This document shows positions 48,041 through 56,414 of a stretch of 64,000 nt of DNA, piece by piece. The DNA comes from Pseudomonas sp. dw_358 (GTDB lineage: Bacteria > Pseudomonadota > Gammaproteobacteria > Pseudomonadales > Pseudomonadaceae), in the NCBI RefSeq assembly GCF_018449655.1, contig NZ_JAAVUX010000003.1, positions 248,001 through 312,000 on the forward strand, in the 5' to 3' direction. The notes beneath the pieces were generated by a model that worked only from the letters and a program-made list of their open reading frames with translations, was not told the origin of the DNA and did not search any database. How positions within the stretch are numbered: the stretch's first letter is position 1; each line of letters starts with the position of its first letter. A program made the position numbers and the translations under genes.

Positions 48041-49067
48041 AGCGGATCCCCATGGCACGCAGCCAGCTGCGGTACTTCATGCCCAACAGGTCGGTACGGT
48101 GGTGCAATTCCTCGCGCAGGTCGGTGGGAATGCGCTCGGGGCGCTGGGTGTCAACGATGGCGGCATCCTGGGCGTAGACCAAGTCCTGACGGCGGCGCAC
48201 GTCGGCATCGCTGGGCTGTGGGTCGAAGTTCATGGCGCAGGTGATGCGGATGATGCTTTCGGTTTCACTGACCTGCTGCATGGTGAAGAAGGTGCAGAAA
48301 CGGTCGGCCTCGTTGCCTTCATGGGCACGCTCCGGGTCGGAGATCACCAGGCGTTTCTTGAAGTAGGCCACGCCCGGGCGAAACACCTTGTAGGCGTAAT
48401 AGGCAATTACCGGGACTTCCCGCGGGTCGCCGTAGGGCTGGGTAAGGCGCACCTCGTCGGTGTGCAGGTAGCCGTCTTTTTCCCAGACGTCGTAAGGGCC
48501 GATCGGGTCCGGGCTTTCGAGGATGCCGTTGACACCCGCGTGGACGAAGGGGAAGTGGGTGGGGTCCATGAAGTTCTCCAGTGCGCGGTAGCCGGACTTG
48601 AACCGATACGGTCCGCAGACCACTTTCTTGTAGCGGGGGTCGTGCCATTCCTCATACGGCGCGATCTCGTGTTCCGGCTCGCCGAGACAGGTCCACAGCA
48701 GGCCATAGGCTTCCTTGACGTGGTGGGCAATGGCCTTGGCTTTCTTCATCGGGGTTTCATTGGGTGACGCCGGGATCAGCGTGCACTGGGCGGTGCCGTC
48801 GTAGTTCCAGCCGTGGTAGGGGCAGACCACTTTGTCACTGGCGATGAAGCCCTTGGACAGCCGTGCCCCGCGATGGATGCACAGGTCTTCCCAGACATAG
48901 GCCTGGCCCTGGGAGTCGCGCCAGATGACCAGGTCGCGGCCAAACAGGGTAGTCGGGTACAAGGTCCCCGCCACCACTTCATCGCTGGCCGCGACCACGT
49001 GCCAGTCATTGAGCAATGCCGGCTCCAGCGGTGTGTCCAGCTGGTTCAAATGTTCTCTGCAGTTCAT
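48027..49067 (-). CDS. Rieske non-haem iron oxygenase
   Basis: 346 residues. Rieske [2Fe-2S] ligands are Cys63, His65, Cys82 and His85 (CIHRGARL, CPYHGW). The mononuclear iron site is Asp168, His171 and His176 in ENFMDPTHFPFVHAG. Single-subunit VanA/dicamba O-demethylase/NdmA type, so an O- or N-dealkylating or ring-hydroxylating monooxygenase is likely; HpxD of Klebsiella purine catabolism has the same build. Start ATG at 49067 is chosen over a long upstream extension lacking family sequence. Downstream of the GGT-like gene. Confidence 0.9.
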   Translation of the reverse strand: MNCREHLNQLDTPLEPALLNDWHVVAASDEVVAGTLYPTTLFGRDLVIWRDSQGQAYVWEDLCIHRGARLSKGFIASDKVVCPYHGWNYDGTAQCTLIPASPNETPMKKAKAIAHHVKEAYGLLWTCLGEPEHEIAPYEEWHDPRYKKVVCGPYRFKSGYRALENFMDPTHFPFVHAGVNGILESPDPIGPYDVWEKDGYLHTDEVRLTQPYGDPREVPVIAYYAYKVFRPGVAYFKKRLVISDPERAHEGNEADRFCTFFTMQQVSETESIIRITCAMNFDPQPSDADVRRRQDLVYAQDAAIVDTQRPERIPTDLREELHHRTDLLGMKYRSWLRAMGIRYGAV

Positions 49068-49128
49068 CAGGGTCACCTTGTCGATATCGGTTGAACCGGG
49101 CACGGCCCCGGTTGTATTGCCTGTTCGG

Positions 49129-50739
49129 TTACCAACTGGCCACGGCGCCATCGCTGCGAGGGTCGCTGCCACCTTCCAGCAGGCCGTCGGCGTGGCGCAC
49201 GATGGCGCCGGCATGGCCCATGCTTTCGTCGTAATCATCGAGCACTTGCAAGTCGTGGCCCTTGGCGGCCAGTGCTTCCTGGCAGGCCCTGGAAAAGCGC
49301 GACTCCAGCTTGAGGTTGTCGCTGGCATCGCCCCAGGTGCGACCCAACAACCAGCGCGGCGCATCAATGGCCGCCTGCGGGTTCATGCCGAACTGCACGA
49401 TGCGGCTGAACACTGCGCTCTGGGATTGCGGTTGGCCGTCGCCGCCCATGTTGCCGTAGACCAGGGTGCGGCCGTCTTCCAGCCGGGCCATGGCCGGGTT
49501 GAGCGTATGAAAAGGCTTGCGTCCCGGCGTCAGCGGGTTGCGTGCTGCAGGGTCGAGGGAAAAACTGCAACCCCGGTTTTGCCAGTTCAGGCCGGAGGTG
49601 GGCAGCACGAGGCCGCTGCCGAATTCGTGGTACAGGCTTTGGATAAAACTCACGGCCACGCCCTGGTTATCCACCACGCCCATCCACACCGTGTCGGCCG
49701 GGCCCACGCCCTTGCCCCAAGGCGCGGCCTGCGAAGGGTCGAAGGCTTCGGCCATGGCATCGAGCCGTGGCGAGTCGAGAAAATCCTGGGCCTGATCGGC
49801 CATGTAGGCCGGGTCGGTGATGTGCCGATCGCGAATGGCGAAGGCCCGCTTGGTCGCCTCCACGCAGGCATGCACGAACGGCGCGCCGAGGGCGTCCATG
49901 TCCGGGGTCAGCAGGCGGTCGAGCTGGCCGAGGATCAGCAACGACACCAGCCCCTGAGTGGGCGGTGGAAAGTTGTACACCTCGCCGCGGGAATGACTCA
50001 GCACCAGCGGCTTGCGCCATTGCGCGGCATGATTTCTCAGGTCGCTCAAGCGCAGTGGGCTACCGGCCGCTGCCAGCTCGCGGGCGATATTTTCCGCCAG
50101 CTCGCCTCGGTAGAAATCCCCCAGACCGGCCACCGTCAATTGCTCCAGCGTATCGGCCAGCCGCGGGTGATGAAACCGCTGCCCGGCCAGCGGCGCCCGG
50201 GCGTTGAGCAGGAAGGTCTCGGCGAACCCCGCAATCCCGACCAATTCTTCCTGCTTGGCGAGGGTGCAGCGGCGCTGGCTGTCGGTCACCGGAATCCCTT
50301 GGCGGGCGTACTCGATGGCGTCCGCCAGCAAGCGCGACAGCGGTAGCCGGCCGGCCAGGGCCTCGCGCTGCCAGTCGAACGCCGCCTCCCAGCCGGAGAC
50401 GGTACCGGCCACGGTATTGGCCGCCAGCCCGCCGCGAAACGGAATGCTCTGCAAGCCCTGATTGCGATAGCTGTCCAGCGTCGCGCCCATGGCCGCCGCG
50501 CCGCAGGCGTCAAGCGCCATGGGCCGCTGACCGGGACGGGCGATCAGCCAGAAGCCATCGCCGCCCAGGCTGTTCATGTGGGGATAGACCACCGCAATGG
50601 TGGCCGCGGCGGCAATCATCGCCTCCACTGCATTGCCGCCTTCACGCATGACCGCCAGCGCGCTTTGCGCCGCCAAGGCATGAGGCGCCACAGCCATGGC
50701 ACGGGTGCCGCGAATGGGGTTGAGGCTGTGTGTTTTCAC
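49129..50739 (-). CDS. Gamma-glutamyltransferase-family Ntn-hydrolase (HpxW-like candidate)
   Basis: 536 residues of the GGT fold with the self-cleavage and catalytic Thr350 (GPADTVWMGVVD), GGNAVEAMIAAAAT near the N-terminus and GNMGGDGQPQ near the end. There is no signal peptide, unlike periplasmic GGTs, so it acts in the cytoplasm. Klebsiella HpxW, an oxamate amidohydrolase, belongs to this superfamily and is encoded beside an amidase and an AtzH-like protein, as here. The GTG start at 50739 overlaps the amidase stop (GTGA). Substrate is inferred only. Confidence 0.85.
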   Translation of the reverse strand: MKTHSLNPIRGTRAMAVAPHALAAQSALAVMREGGNAVEAMIAAAATIAVVYPHMNSLGGDGFWLIARPGQRPMALDACGAAAMGATLDSYRNQGLQSIPFRGGLAANTVAGTVSGWEAAFDWQREALAGRLPLSRLLADAIEYARQGIPVTDSQRRCTLAKQEELVGIAGFAETFLLNARAPLAGQRFHHPRLADTLEQLTVAGLGDFYRGELAENIARELAAAGSPLRLSDLRNHAAQWRKPLVLSHSRGEVYNFPPPTQGLVSLLILGQLDRLLTPDMDALGAPFVHACVEATKRAFAIRDRHITDPAYMADQAQDFLDSPRLDAMAEAFDPSQAAPWGKGVGPADTVWMGVVDNQGVAVSFIQSLYHEFGSGLVLPTSGLNWQNRGCSFSLDPAARNPLTPGRKPFHTLNPAMARLEDGRTLVYGNMGGDGQPQSQSAVFSRIVQFGMNPQAAIDAPRWLLGRTWGDASDNLKLESRFSRACQEALAAKGHDLQVLDDYDESMGHAGAIVRHADGLLEGGSDPRSDGAVASW

Positions 50740-51959
50740 GGGGCAGGTTCCAAAGGCTGGATGCATTGTCGATACAGAAAACGTGCCGCCTCCAGCACCT
50801 GATGGTCGGTGCCATGGGCGCCCATCAGCGACAGCCCCAACGGCGCGCCGTCAAAGCGCCGCCACGGCATGACCACTTGCGGCAAGCCCGCCAGCCCGGC
50901 CATGCAGAGCAATTGCTGCGAGCGCAAGCGCACTTCGCTGACCTGCGCCGGCGACGCGTCAAGCCGCGGTGCACCAGCAGGGACCGGCGGCAGCAGAAAC
51001 AGGGCATCGCTGCCCAAAAGTCGGGCAAGCGTGCTGCGGGCCTGGAGCCGGGTTTGTGCCGCCTGCCAACGCTGTTCGCTGGTGATGCGGCTGGCGTTTT
51101 CGAAGCGGCCTTCCACGTCTGCCCCGAAGCGCGGCGAAACGCGACTGACCCAGTCGCCGTGCCGTTGCCAGACTTCACCGGCTTGCAGGGTACGAAAGGC
51201 CGCCGCCCATTCAGCCAATGGCAAACGGCCGGGGGGCAGACGCTCAGGGTCGATGGCAGCCGTCTTGAGCCAGGCTTCGAAAGCGTCGCGGACATCGTCG
51301 TCCAGCAAGCCGAGTACGTCCTCGCTGACGATCAGCCGTGGCCGGGACACCCCAGTGGCCTCGGTGGACGCTGGCAACAGGCAGTCCAGGGCCAGCGCCA
51401 GGGTCTGGCCGTCCCGAGCGAACCAGCCTACCGTGTCGAAGCTGCCCGCCAAGGTGAAGCAGCCCTCGGCCGAAACCCGGTCGTGGCTCGGGCGAATCCC
51501 CCAGATCCCGCAATAGCTCGCCGGCAAACGCACCGAGCCACCGCAGTCGGTGCCCAGCGCCAGGTCGGCGTAGCCCGCAGCGACGGCCACCGCCGAACCC
51601 GACGACGAGCCACCCGGTAAACGCTCTGGCGCCAGCGGGTTGATCGGAGTGCCATAGTGAACGTTGATCCCCGCCAGGCTGTAGGTCAATTCGTCGGTGA
51701 CCGTTTTGCCGACCCAATGGCAGCCGCACGCCAGCAAGGTGCTGACCGACGCGGCAGTCACCCGGGCCTGGGGTTGCCCTTGCAGCCACTGCGGGTTGCC
51801 GGCGCCGCAGGTCAGGCCAGCGACGTCATAGACGTCCTTGACCGCCAGACGCACGCCGGCTAGCGACTGCACGCCCACGGGCTCGGGTCGCTGTGCCAGC
51901 AGGCCGAAACCCTGCGCCATGAATGCGCCGTGAAGGCCGGGTTGCAGCGCCCTGTTCAT
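50736..51959 (-). CDS. Amidase-signature enzyme (AMI1-like)
   Basis: 407 residues. Catalytic triad Lys41 (LAVKDVYDV), Ser118 (PGGSSSGSA) and Ser142 (GTDCGGSVR); the spacing equals that of plant AMI1 (K36/S113/S137), and the segment INVHYGTPINPLAPERLPGG is also AMI1-like. Hydrolyses an amide to acid and ammonia. In Klebsiella hpxXYZ and the cyanuric-acid pathway such amidases occur with an AtzH-type partner, here fused in the preceding gene. A separate AtzG/HpxX-type small subunit is not seen. ATGA overlap with the upstream gene. Confidence 0.88.
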   Translation of the reverse strand: MNRALQPGLHGAFMAQGFGLLAQRPEPVGVQSLAGVRLAVKDVYDVAGLTCGAGNPQWLQGQPQARVTAASVSTLLACGCHWVGKTVTDELTYSLAGINVHYGTPINPLAPERLPGGSSSGSAVAVAAGYADLALGTDCGGSVRLPASYCGIWGIRPSHDRVSAEGCFTLAGSFDTVGWFARDGQTLALALDCLLPASTEATGVSRPRLIVSEDVLGLLDDDVRDAFEAWLKTAAIDPERLPPGRLPLAEWAAAFRTLQAGEVWQRHGDWVSRVSPRFGADVEGRFENASRITSEQRWQAAQTRLQARSTLARLLGSDALFLLPPVPAGAPRLDASPAQVSEVRLRSQQLLCMAGLAGLPQVVMPWRRFDGAPLGLSLMGAHGTDHQVLEAARFLYRQCIQPLEPAP

Positions 51960-53515
51960 AGATCCATCCAACTGACGTGGGCCGCGACGATGCGCCACTC
52001 GCCGGCAAAACACACCCAGCTTTGGGTCTGACGGCCCAGGCGCGGCTGGCCGAACCGGCTGAAGACGATATGGGTCACGGCGAACTCGCTGCCGAAGGTG
52101 GTCAGGGACCTCTGCTCAATGGCTCGGTCCAGACCGGTCGCCGGCCGGCCCTGACGAAAAGCCTGAATCGCTGCATAACCGTACAGGTGTTCGCGAGGGC
52201 CGTAGCGCAGGGTGTGGGGGCTGTTCCAGAACAATGCGTCGAGCACGGCGATGTCGTTGCTGATCAGGGCCTGCTCGTAATGGGCAAACTGCTCGGTCAA
52301 GGCCGCCAGGGTGTGCGGTTGATTGATGTGCGGTCCCGCTTGCGCCGGCGCACCGAACAGCGCGGGATCGATCCGGCACAGGCCACGGCCAAGCAACCCT
52401 TGCTCGCCAGCGCCATCGAGCATGGCGATCGCCACCCAGGGGGCAGGCTGGTCGAAGGTCACTCGGCTGGCGTCGATAGCGCTGCCCAGATGGAACCCGG
52501 CGAACAGGGGGTGCTCACCCCGCAGCCAGCCTGGGCGACGGTACTCGCCGGGCGAGCGCCAGGGATTCATCGAGCGCGCCACATCGATGCTGTGATGCCA
52601 GGCCTGGGCGCCGAAACCGGCAGCATCGATTACCCCGCTGTCGCCCAGCATCGGGCTGGCCAGCGTGGCGCCAGGTTTGATACGCGGGCCATCGGGGACA
52701 TGAGCGGGCGCGGTCAGCCAGCGTTGTGGTTGATCTGCCAGGCGTACGCCGACATCCACACCGTTGCCGGCCAGCGCCAGCACCAGCCGGGTAGGCCGCG
52801 CCGGGTCACAGGTGGCGTCCAGCATCAAGTGGCAGGCCGCCATCCAGAGGGTCAGGAAGAACAGCGGCGTACTGTCGAGCATCGCCGTGACGTCGAGGTC
52901 ATCCAGCCCGAGGCTGTGCTGCAGCGCCGTGGTGGCCGCCGTGGTGCAACTGTGCAGGTCATCGCCGCCCTCAAGGCCAGCGACCGCGAGGGGCAACAAC
53001 GCCACCGGCGCCGCTTGCAAGCGCTGGTGCAGCACGGCTGCCAGGCGGCCATCGCGCCAGCGCAAGCGGTCGAGCACGGCCGGGTTGCGCGTGCCGAAAC
53101 GGATCTGCGGTCCACTGCCGCTGCCCAACAACGACCAACTGCGCGCGCCTACGCCATCACGCACCTCGACCAACGTGGTAGCGGGCGAGATGACCGCCGC
53201 CAAAGGCGTGACCACTCGCAGGTCCTGAGCCGGACGCAGGCGCACCTGCCCGCTGGCGATCAAGCCCTGAGCCTCGCTTTCGCTGCGAGCCCAGCCTTCG
53301 TACAGGCAGCACAGCACCGCCGAGGACAGCACCGGCGCGCTTGGCTGGCAGGGGTCGGCGAACGGCGGCCCGGCGTGGAGCAACGTCATTGGCGCCAGCC
53401 CGACAGCCTCTGCGGCGCTGCGCACATCCGTCCACATCGGGCGCACCGCATACAGCCGCGCCAAGGCAGGGGCCAGTGCGAGCTCAGGCGCGGTCATCGG
53501 TCGCTCAGACGGCAT
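51956..53515 (-). CDS. AllG (DUF1116)-AtzH fusion protein
   Basis: 519 residues in two parts. Residues 5-400 match the DUF1116/AllG family, a subunit of E. coli oxamate carbamoyltransferase: TLLHAGPPF, CCLYEGWARSESEAQGL, IRFGTRNPAVLDRLRW and SPMLGDSGVID. Residues 406-519 match AtzH/HpxZ (DUF3225): HYEQALISNDIAVLDALFW, SPHTLRYGPREHLYG and GEWRIVAAHVSW. No stop or linker divides them. AtzH acts in cyanuric-acid nitrogen release. ATG at 53515 is used; 53497 is possible. Confidence 0.88.
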   Translation of the reverse strand: MPSERPMTAPELALAPALARLYAVRPMWTDVRSAAEAVGLAPMTLLHAGPPFADPCQPSAPVLSSAVLCCLYEGWARSESEAQGLIASGQVRLRPAQDLRVVTPLAAVISPATTLVEVRDGVGARSWSLLGSGSGPQIRFGTRNPAVLDRLRWRDGRLAAVLHQRLQAAPVALLPLAVAGLEGGDDLHSCTTAATTALQHSLGLDDLDVTAMLDSTPLFFLTLWMAACHLMLDATCDPARPTRLVLALAGNGVDVGVRLADQPQRWLTAPAHVPDGPRIKPGATLASPMLGDSGVIDAAGFGAQAWHHSIDVARSMNPWRSPGEYRRPGWLRGEHPLFAGFHLGSAIDASRVTFDQPAPWVAIAMLDGAGEQGLLGRGLCRIDPALFGAPAQAGPHINQPHTLAALTEQFAHYEQALISNDIAVLDALFWNSPHTLRYGPREHLYGYAAIQAFRQGRPATGLDRAIEQRSLTTFGSEFAVTHIVFSRFGQPRLGRQTQSWVCFAGEWRIVAAHVSWMDL

Positions 53516-54779
53516 GGGGCACCGGCAGAATCGACGCCGTAGCGTCGAAACGCTTGCCGGCCCGCAGGCAGAACAACGGCTGCAACATGCGCTTGGCGAT
53601 CACCTCGGTGCCTTCGTTGTCGCGCAACAGCCAACGACCCTGCTCGTCGCTGAGCACGCTGATGTCCGCCTCGCGGCCCACGCCCAGGGTGCCGAGCGCA
53701 TCGCTCATGTTGGCCATTTTCGCGGCATTGACGCTGACCATCGGCACCACCTGTTCCAGGCTCAAGCCCAGCGCCATCATGCTGACCATGGCCGAGACCA
53801 GGCTGAAGCGCGAGGTACCGGTAAACAGATGCTCTTCGTCCGGATGCTCGTCCGGTGTGCCGGCCGGGGCTGGCACCGTGGTGTTATAGCCATGCATGTC
53901 GGAGCCCAGGGTGTCTGGCAATACACCGGCGCCCAGTACCTTGCCGGCCATCTTGTAGCTGAAGTGCGAACCGTGGCCCACGTCCACCTTGAGACCGCGC
54001 TCGATGGCCTCACTGACCAAGGGATGCATCTGCCCGCTCTGCTCGACGAAACCACCGGGGTGGCGGCTGAACGGATGGGCCAACACATCGCCGGGCTTGA
54101 GCACCTCCAGCACCTGGGGAAAGATGCTGTCCGGGTCGATCTCGAAGGCCGGCTCGTCCGGCATCGGCCACAGCTGGCCAAAGTGGATGTACACCGGCAA
54201 GCCGGTCTGCTCGCCGATCTGCGAAGCTTTTTTCATCACGTCCAACCCCCAGCGGGCAAAACCACCCAGCTCGGCATGGGCCTTGATGCCCTTGACCAGG
54301 TCGCTGTTGGCCAGAGCCGACTTCACCGTGGCAGCGACATCCGCGCATTCCGGGCGATAGAGCTCGGGGTAGAAATGCCCTTCCAGGCCACCCACCAGGT
54401 AAGCAGAAATGAACGACAGCACGCGGCTCTCGGCCGGCTCGGCAACGAACTTGCGAAAGCCCGGCAAGGTCATGCAGCTCGCGCCGCCCTGGTCGATCAG
54501 GGTGGTGACGCCCGAGTGCACGCCGCACATGTCGGCATTCAGGCCGAAGCGACCGGTGACGTACTGATAGACATGGCTGTGGGTGTCGATCAAGCCAGGC
54601 AGCACCAACCGGCCGCTGCAGTCGATCAGTTCGACGTCACTGCGGTCATGGCTGGCCAGCAAGGCGCCGACGGCAGCGATGCGACTGCCTTCGACCAGCA
54701 CGTCACAGACACAGTCGATATGGTTCGCGGGATCGATCACACGACCACTGTGGAGAAGGATTTTTTTCATGGCAGGCAT
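53505..54779 (-). CDS. Amidohydrolase-superfamily enzyme (COG3964-like)
   Basis: 424 residues, metal-dependent TIM-barrel hydrolase. Metal ligands: HxH at His67 and His69 (LIDTHSHVY), a Lys in LVKGIKAHAE that may be carboxylated, His in VYIHFGQL and DVGHGSHFS, and Asp in LGSDMHG. The family contains dihydroorotase-like ring-opening enzymes and N-acyl deacetylases. First gene of the leftward operon, next to the operator region. ATGs at 54779 and 54770 both lack a strong ribosome site. Confidence 0.86.
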   Translation of the reverse strand: MPAMKKILLHSGRVIDPANHIDCVCDVLVEGSRIAAVGALLASHDRSDVELIDCSGRLVLPGLIDTHSHVYQYVTGRFGLNADMCGVHSGVTTLIDQGGASCMTLPGFRKFVAEPAESRVLSFISAYLVGGLEGHFYPELYRPECADVAATVKSALANSDLVKGIKAHAELGGFARWGLDVMKKASQIGEQTGLPVYIHFGQLWPMPDEPAFEIDPDSIFPQVLEVLKPGDVLAHPFSRHPGGFVEQSGQMHPLVSEAIERGLKVDVGHGSHFSYKMAGKVLGAGVLPDTLGSDMHGYNTTVPAPAGTPDEHPDEEHLFTGTSRFSLVSAMVSMMALGLSLEQVVPMVSVNAAKMANMSDALGTLGVGREADISVLSDEQGRWLLRDNEGTEVIAKRMLQPLFCLRAGKRFDATASILPVPHAV

Positions 54780-54881
54780 CGGGTCAAAAGAAGGTAGACA
54801 GGACTACGCAATCAGCATGCCAATGCGAAAAAAATAAACCCTATACTGGATTCAACTAATTGATAAATAATCATTTTTATT

Positions 54882-54899
54882 TAGGTGGTATACCTTCTT
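54882..54899 (+). promoter_or_regulatory. Operator copy 1 (TAGGTGGTATACC)
   Basis: TAGGTGGTATACCTTCTT; the centre GGTATACC is a perfect palindrome. Nearest to the amidohydrolase operon start (103 bases). Confidence 0.65.
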
Positions 54900-54974
54900 T
54901 ATTGGCGTCTTGAAGTCCTCTGCCGGCCTCTGTGACTGCACCAATAGAAATCGCCACGCACCACCCTGAAGCAT

Positions 54975-54992
54975 CGCGTGGCATACCTCCTA
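54975..54992 (-). promoter_or_regulatory. Operator copy 2 (TAGGAGGTATGCC)
   Basis: Minus strand TAGGAGGTATGCCACGCG. Midway in the divergent region, 92-93 bases from copy 1 centre to centre. Confidence 0.65.
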
Positions 54993-55033
54993 TCAGATGA
55001 GCTGGACGAGGCATTTCAGGGGCAATCAAAAAC

Positions 55034-55051
55034 AAGGAGGCATACCCCTTT
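55034..55051 (+). promoter_or_regulatory. Operator copy 3 (AAGGAGGCATACC)
   Basis: AAGGAGGCATACCCCTTT, an imperfect palindrome that occupies the -35 region before TATAAT at 55058, consistent with self-repression of the MarR gene. Confidence 0.65.
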
Positions 55052-55098
55052 GTGCTTTATAATCGGGGCTCTTTTCCAGCCAAGGTGGTCTGTGACCC

Positions 55099-55614
55099 AT
55101 GAGTACGACGCAAGACGATGATGTGCAGACCGAGCTGAACCTCGCCCTGAGCCGGTCGGCCTTGCTGGGCCGGCCGGGTTTCCTGATCCGTCGTCTGCAT
55201 CAGATCCACTGCGGCCTGTTTCTCGATGAAACCCGCGAGTTCAATATCACCCCGGTGCAGTACAGCTTGATGACCGCGCTGGGTACCCACGGCGAGATGG
55301 ACCAGAACACCTTGTCCCTCGAGATCGGCCTGGAGCGCACCAGCGTCGCCGAGGTGATTCCTCGTCTTGAGGCACGCGGCCTGCTGCAGCGGCGCCAGAG
55401 CACCGAGGACCGGCGGGTCAAGCGGGTCAAGCTCAGCCGCAAGGGCCTGTACCTGTTGAAGAAAATGGACGCCAACGTCCAGCGCGCCCACGACCGCACC
55501 ATCGAACACATTCCCGCCGACCAGCGCAGCCTTTTCATGCTGCAACTGATCCGCCTGGTGGAGGCCAACAACGATCTGGGCAGTGCGCCGTTCAAGCTGC
55601 GTGACGACAACTAG
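55099..55614 (+). CDS. MarR-family transcription regulator of the catabolic island
   Basis: 171 residues. Winged-helix landmarks: DQNTLSLEIGLERTSVAEVIPRLEARGL and the wing RRQSTEDRRVKRVKLSRKG. A long N-terminal extension precedes the dimerisation helix. It lies between and divergent from or convergent with the two catabolic operons, and six copies of a common motif surround it, so it is the presumed regulator; the ligand is probably a pathway compound. Its TAG stop shares the palindrome CTAG with the stop of the convergent ABC ATPase gene. Confidence 0.88.
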   Translation: MSTTQDDDVQTELNLALSRSALLGRPGFLIRRLHQIHCGLFLDETREFNITPVQYSLMTALGTHGEMDQNTLSLEIGLERTSVAEVIPRLEARGLLQRRQSTEDRRVKRVKLSRKGLYLLKKMDANVQRAHDRTIEHIPADQRSLFMLQLIRLVEANNDLGSAPFKLRDDN

Positions 55615-56414
55615 GCAGGGCGAAAACGCGCCAGAAACTGCTGCGCCCGGGGCGTCTGCGGTGCCGAGAAAAAGGCCTCCGGCGCGCCGCTTTCGACGAT
55701 GTGGCCGGCGTCCATGAACACCACGCGGCTGGCCACCTGGCGGGCGAATTCCATTTCATGGGTGACGATCACCATGGTTGCGCCCTCCCCCGCCAGCCCG
55801 CGCATGACTTCCAGCACCTCGCCCACCAGCATCGGGTCGAGGGCGCTGGTGGGCTCGTCGAAGAGCAGGATGTCCGGCTTCATGGCCAACGCCCGGGCGA
55901 TGCCCACGCGCTGCTTCTGGCCACCCGATAGCCGGGAGGGGAACATGTGCGCCTTGTCGGCCAGCCCGACCCGCGCCAGTAGCGCCAGCGCCTCCTCGCG
56001 CACTTCGTCGCGGGAGCGTTTCTGCACGTGCAGGGGCGCCTGCATGAGGTTGTCCAACACACTCAAATGCGGCCACAGGGCAAAATGCTGAAAGACCATG
56101 CCGATGCGCGCACGCATCTGCGCCAGCCCGGCGTCGTTCATCTTCACCCCGCCCTTGTTCACGCCCATGCGCTGGCCCTTGAGGTAGACACTGCCGGCGT
56201 CCGGCTGCTCCAGCCAGTTGATGCAGCGCAGCAAGGTTGACTTGCCGCAGCCGGACGGCCCCAGCAGGCAAACCACTTCGCCGCTGGCAACGTCCAGGGA
56301 CACGTCCTTGAGCACGTGGTTGTCGCCGAACCACTTGGACAGGCCTTGCAGTTGCAATACCTTGCCACTGCTGACGGCGAGACCGTCCAGGGCCGTTGTC
56401 GGGAGAGCATTCAT
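55611..56414 (-). CDS. Polar-amino-acid-type ABC ATPase
   Basis: 267 residues. Walker A GPSGCGKST, Q loop MVFQHFALWPHLSV, signature LSGGQKQR, Walker B ILLFDEPTSALD and switch His VTHEM, as in HisP/GlnQ ATPases. Starts at ATG 56414, overlapping the permease stop by four bases (ATGA). Last gene of the transporter operon. Confidence 0.92.
   Translation of the reverse strand: MNALPTTALDGLAVSSGKVLQLQGLSKWFGDNHVLKDVSLDVASGEVVCLLGPSGCGKSTLLRCINWLEQPDAGSVYLKGQRMGVNKGGVKMNDAGLAQMRARIGMVFQHFALWPHLSVLDNLMQAPLHVQKRSRDEVREEALALLARVGLADKAHMFPSRLSGGQKQRVGIARALAMKPDILLFDEPTSALDPMLVGEVLEVMRGLAGEGATMVIVTHEMEFARQVASRVVFMDAGHIVESGAPEAFFSAPQTPRAQQFLARFRPA

Larger units (their letters stand above)
54780..55098. 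promoter_or_regulatory. Divergent control region with three operator copies
   Basis: 319 bases between the amidohydrolase operon (leftward) and the MarR gene (rightward). It is AT-rich near 54830-54882 and contains three copies of the shared motif, listed separately. A TATAAT at 55058-55063 is the likely -10 of the MarR gene. No gene is seen. Confidence 0.7.

Noticed and set aside
48027..49367. 100-residue N-terminal extension of the Rieske oxygenase
   Set aside because: Runs into the GGT-family gene and does not resemble Rieske proteins; ATG at 49067 fits family length.
49129..50739. Classical periplasmic gamma-glutamyltransferase for glutathione
   Set aside because: No signal peptide and an operon of amide/ureide enzymes; another amide substrate is more likely.
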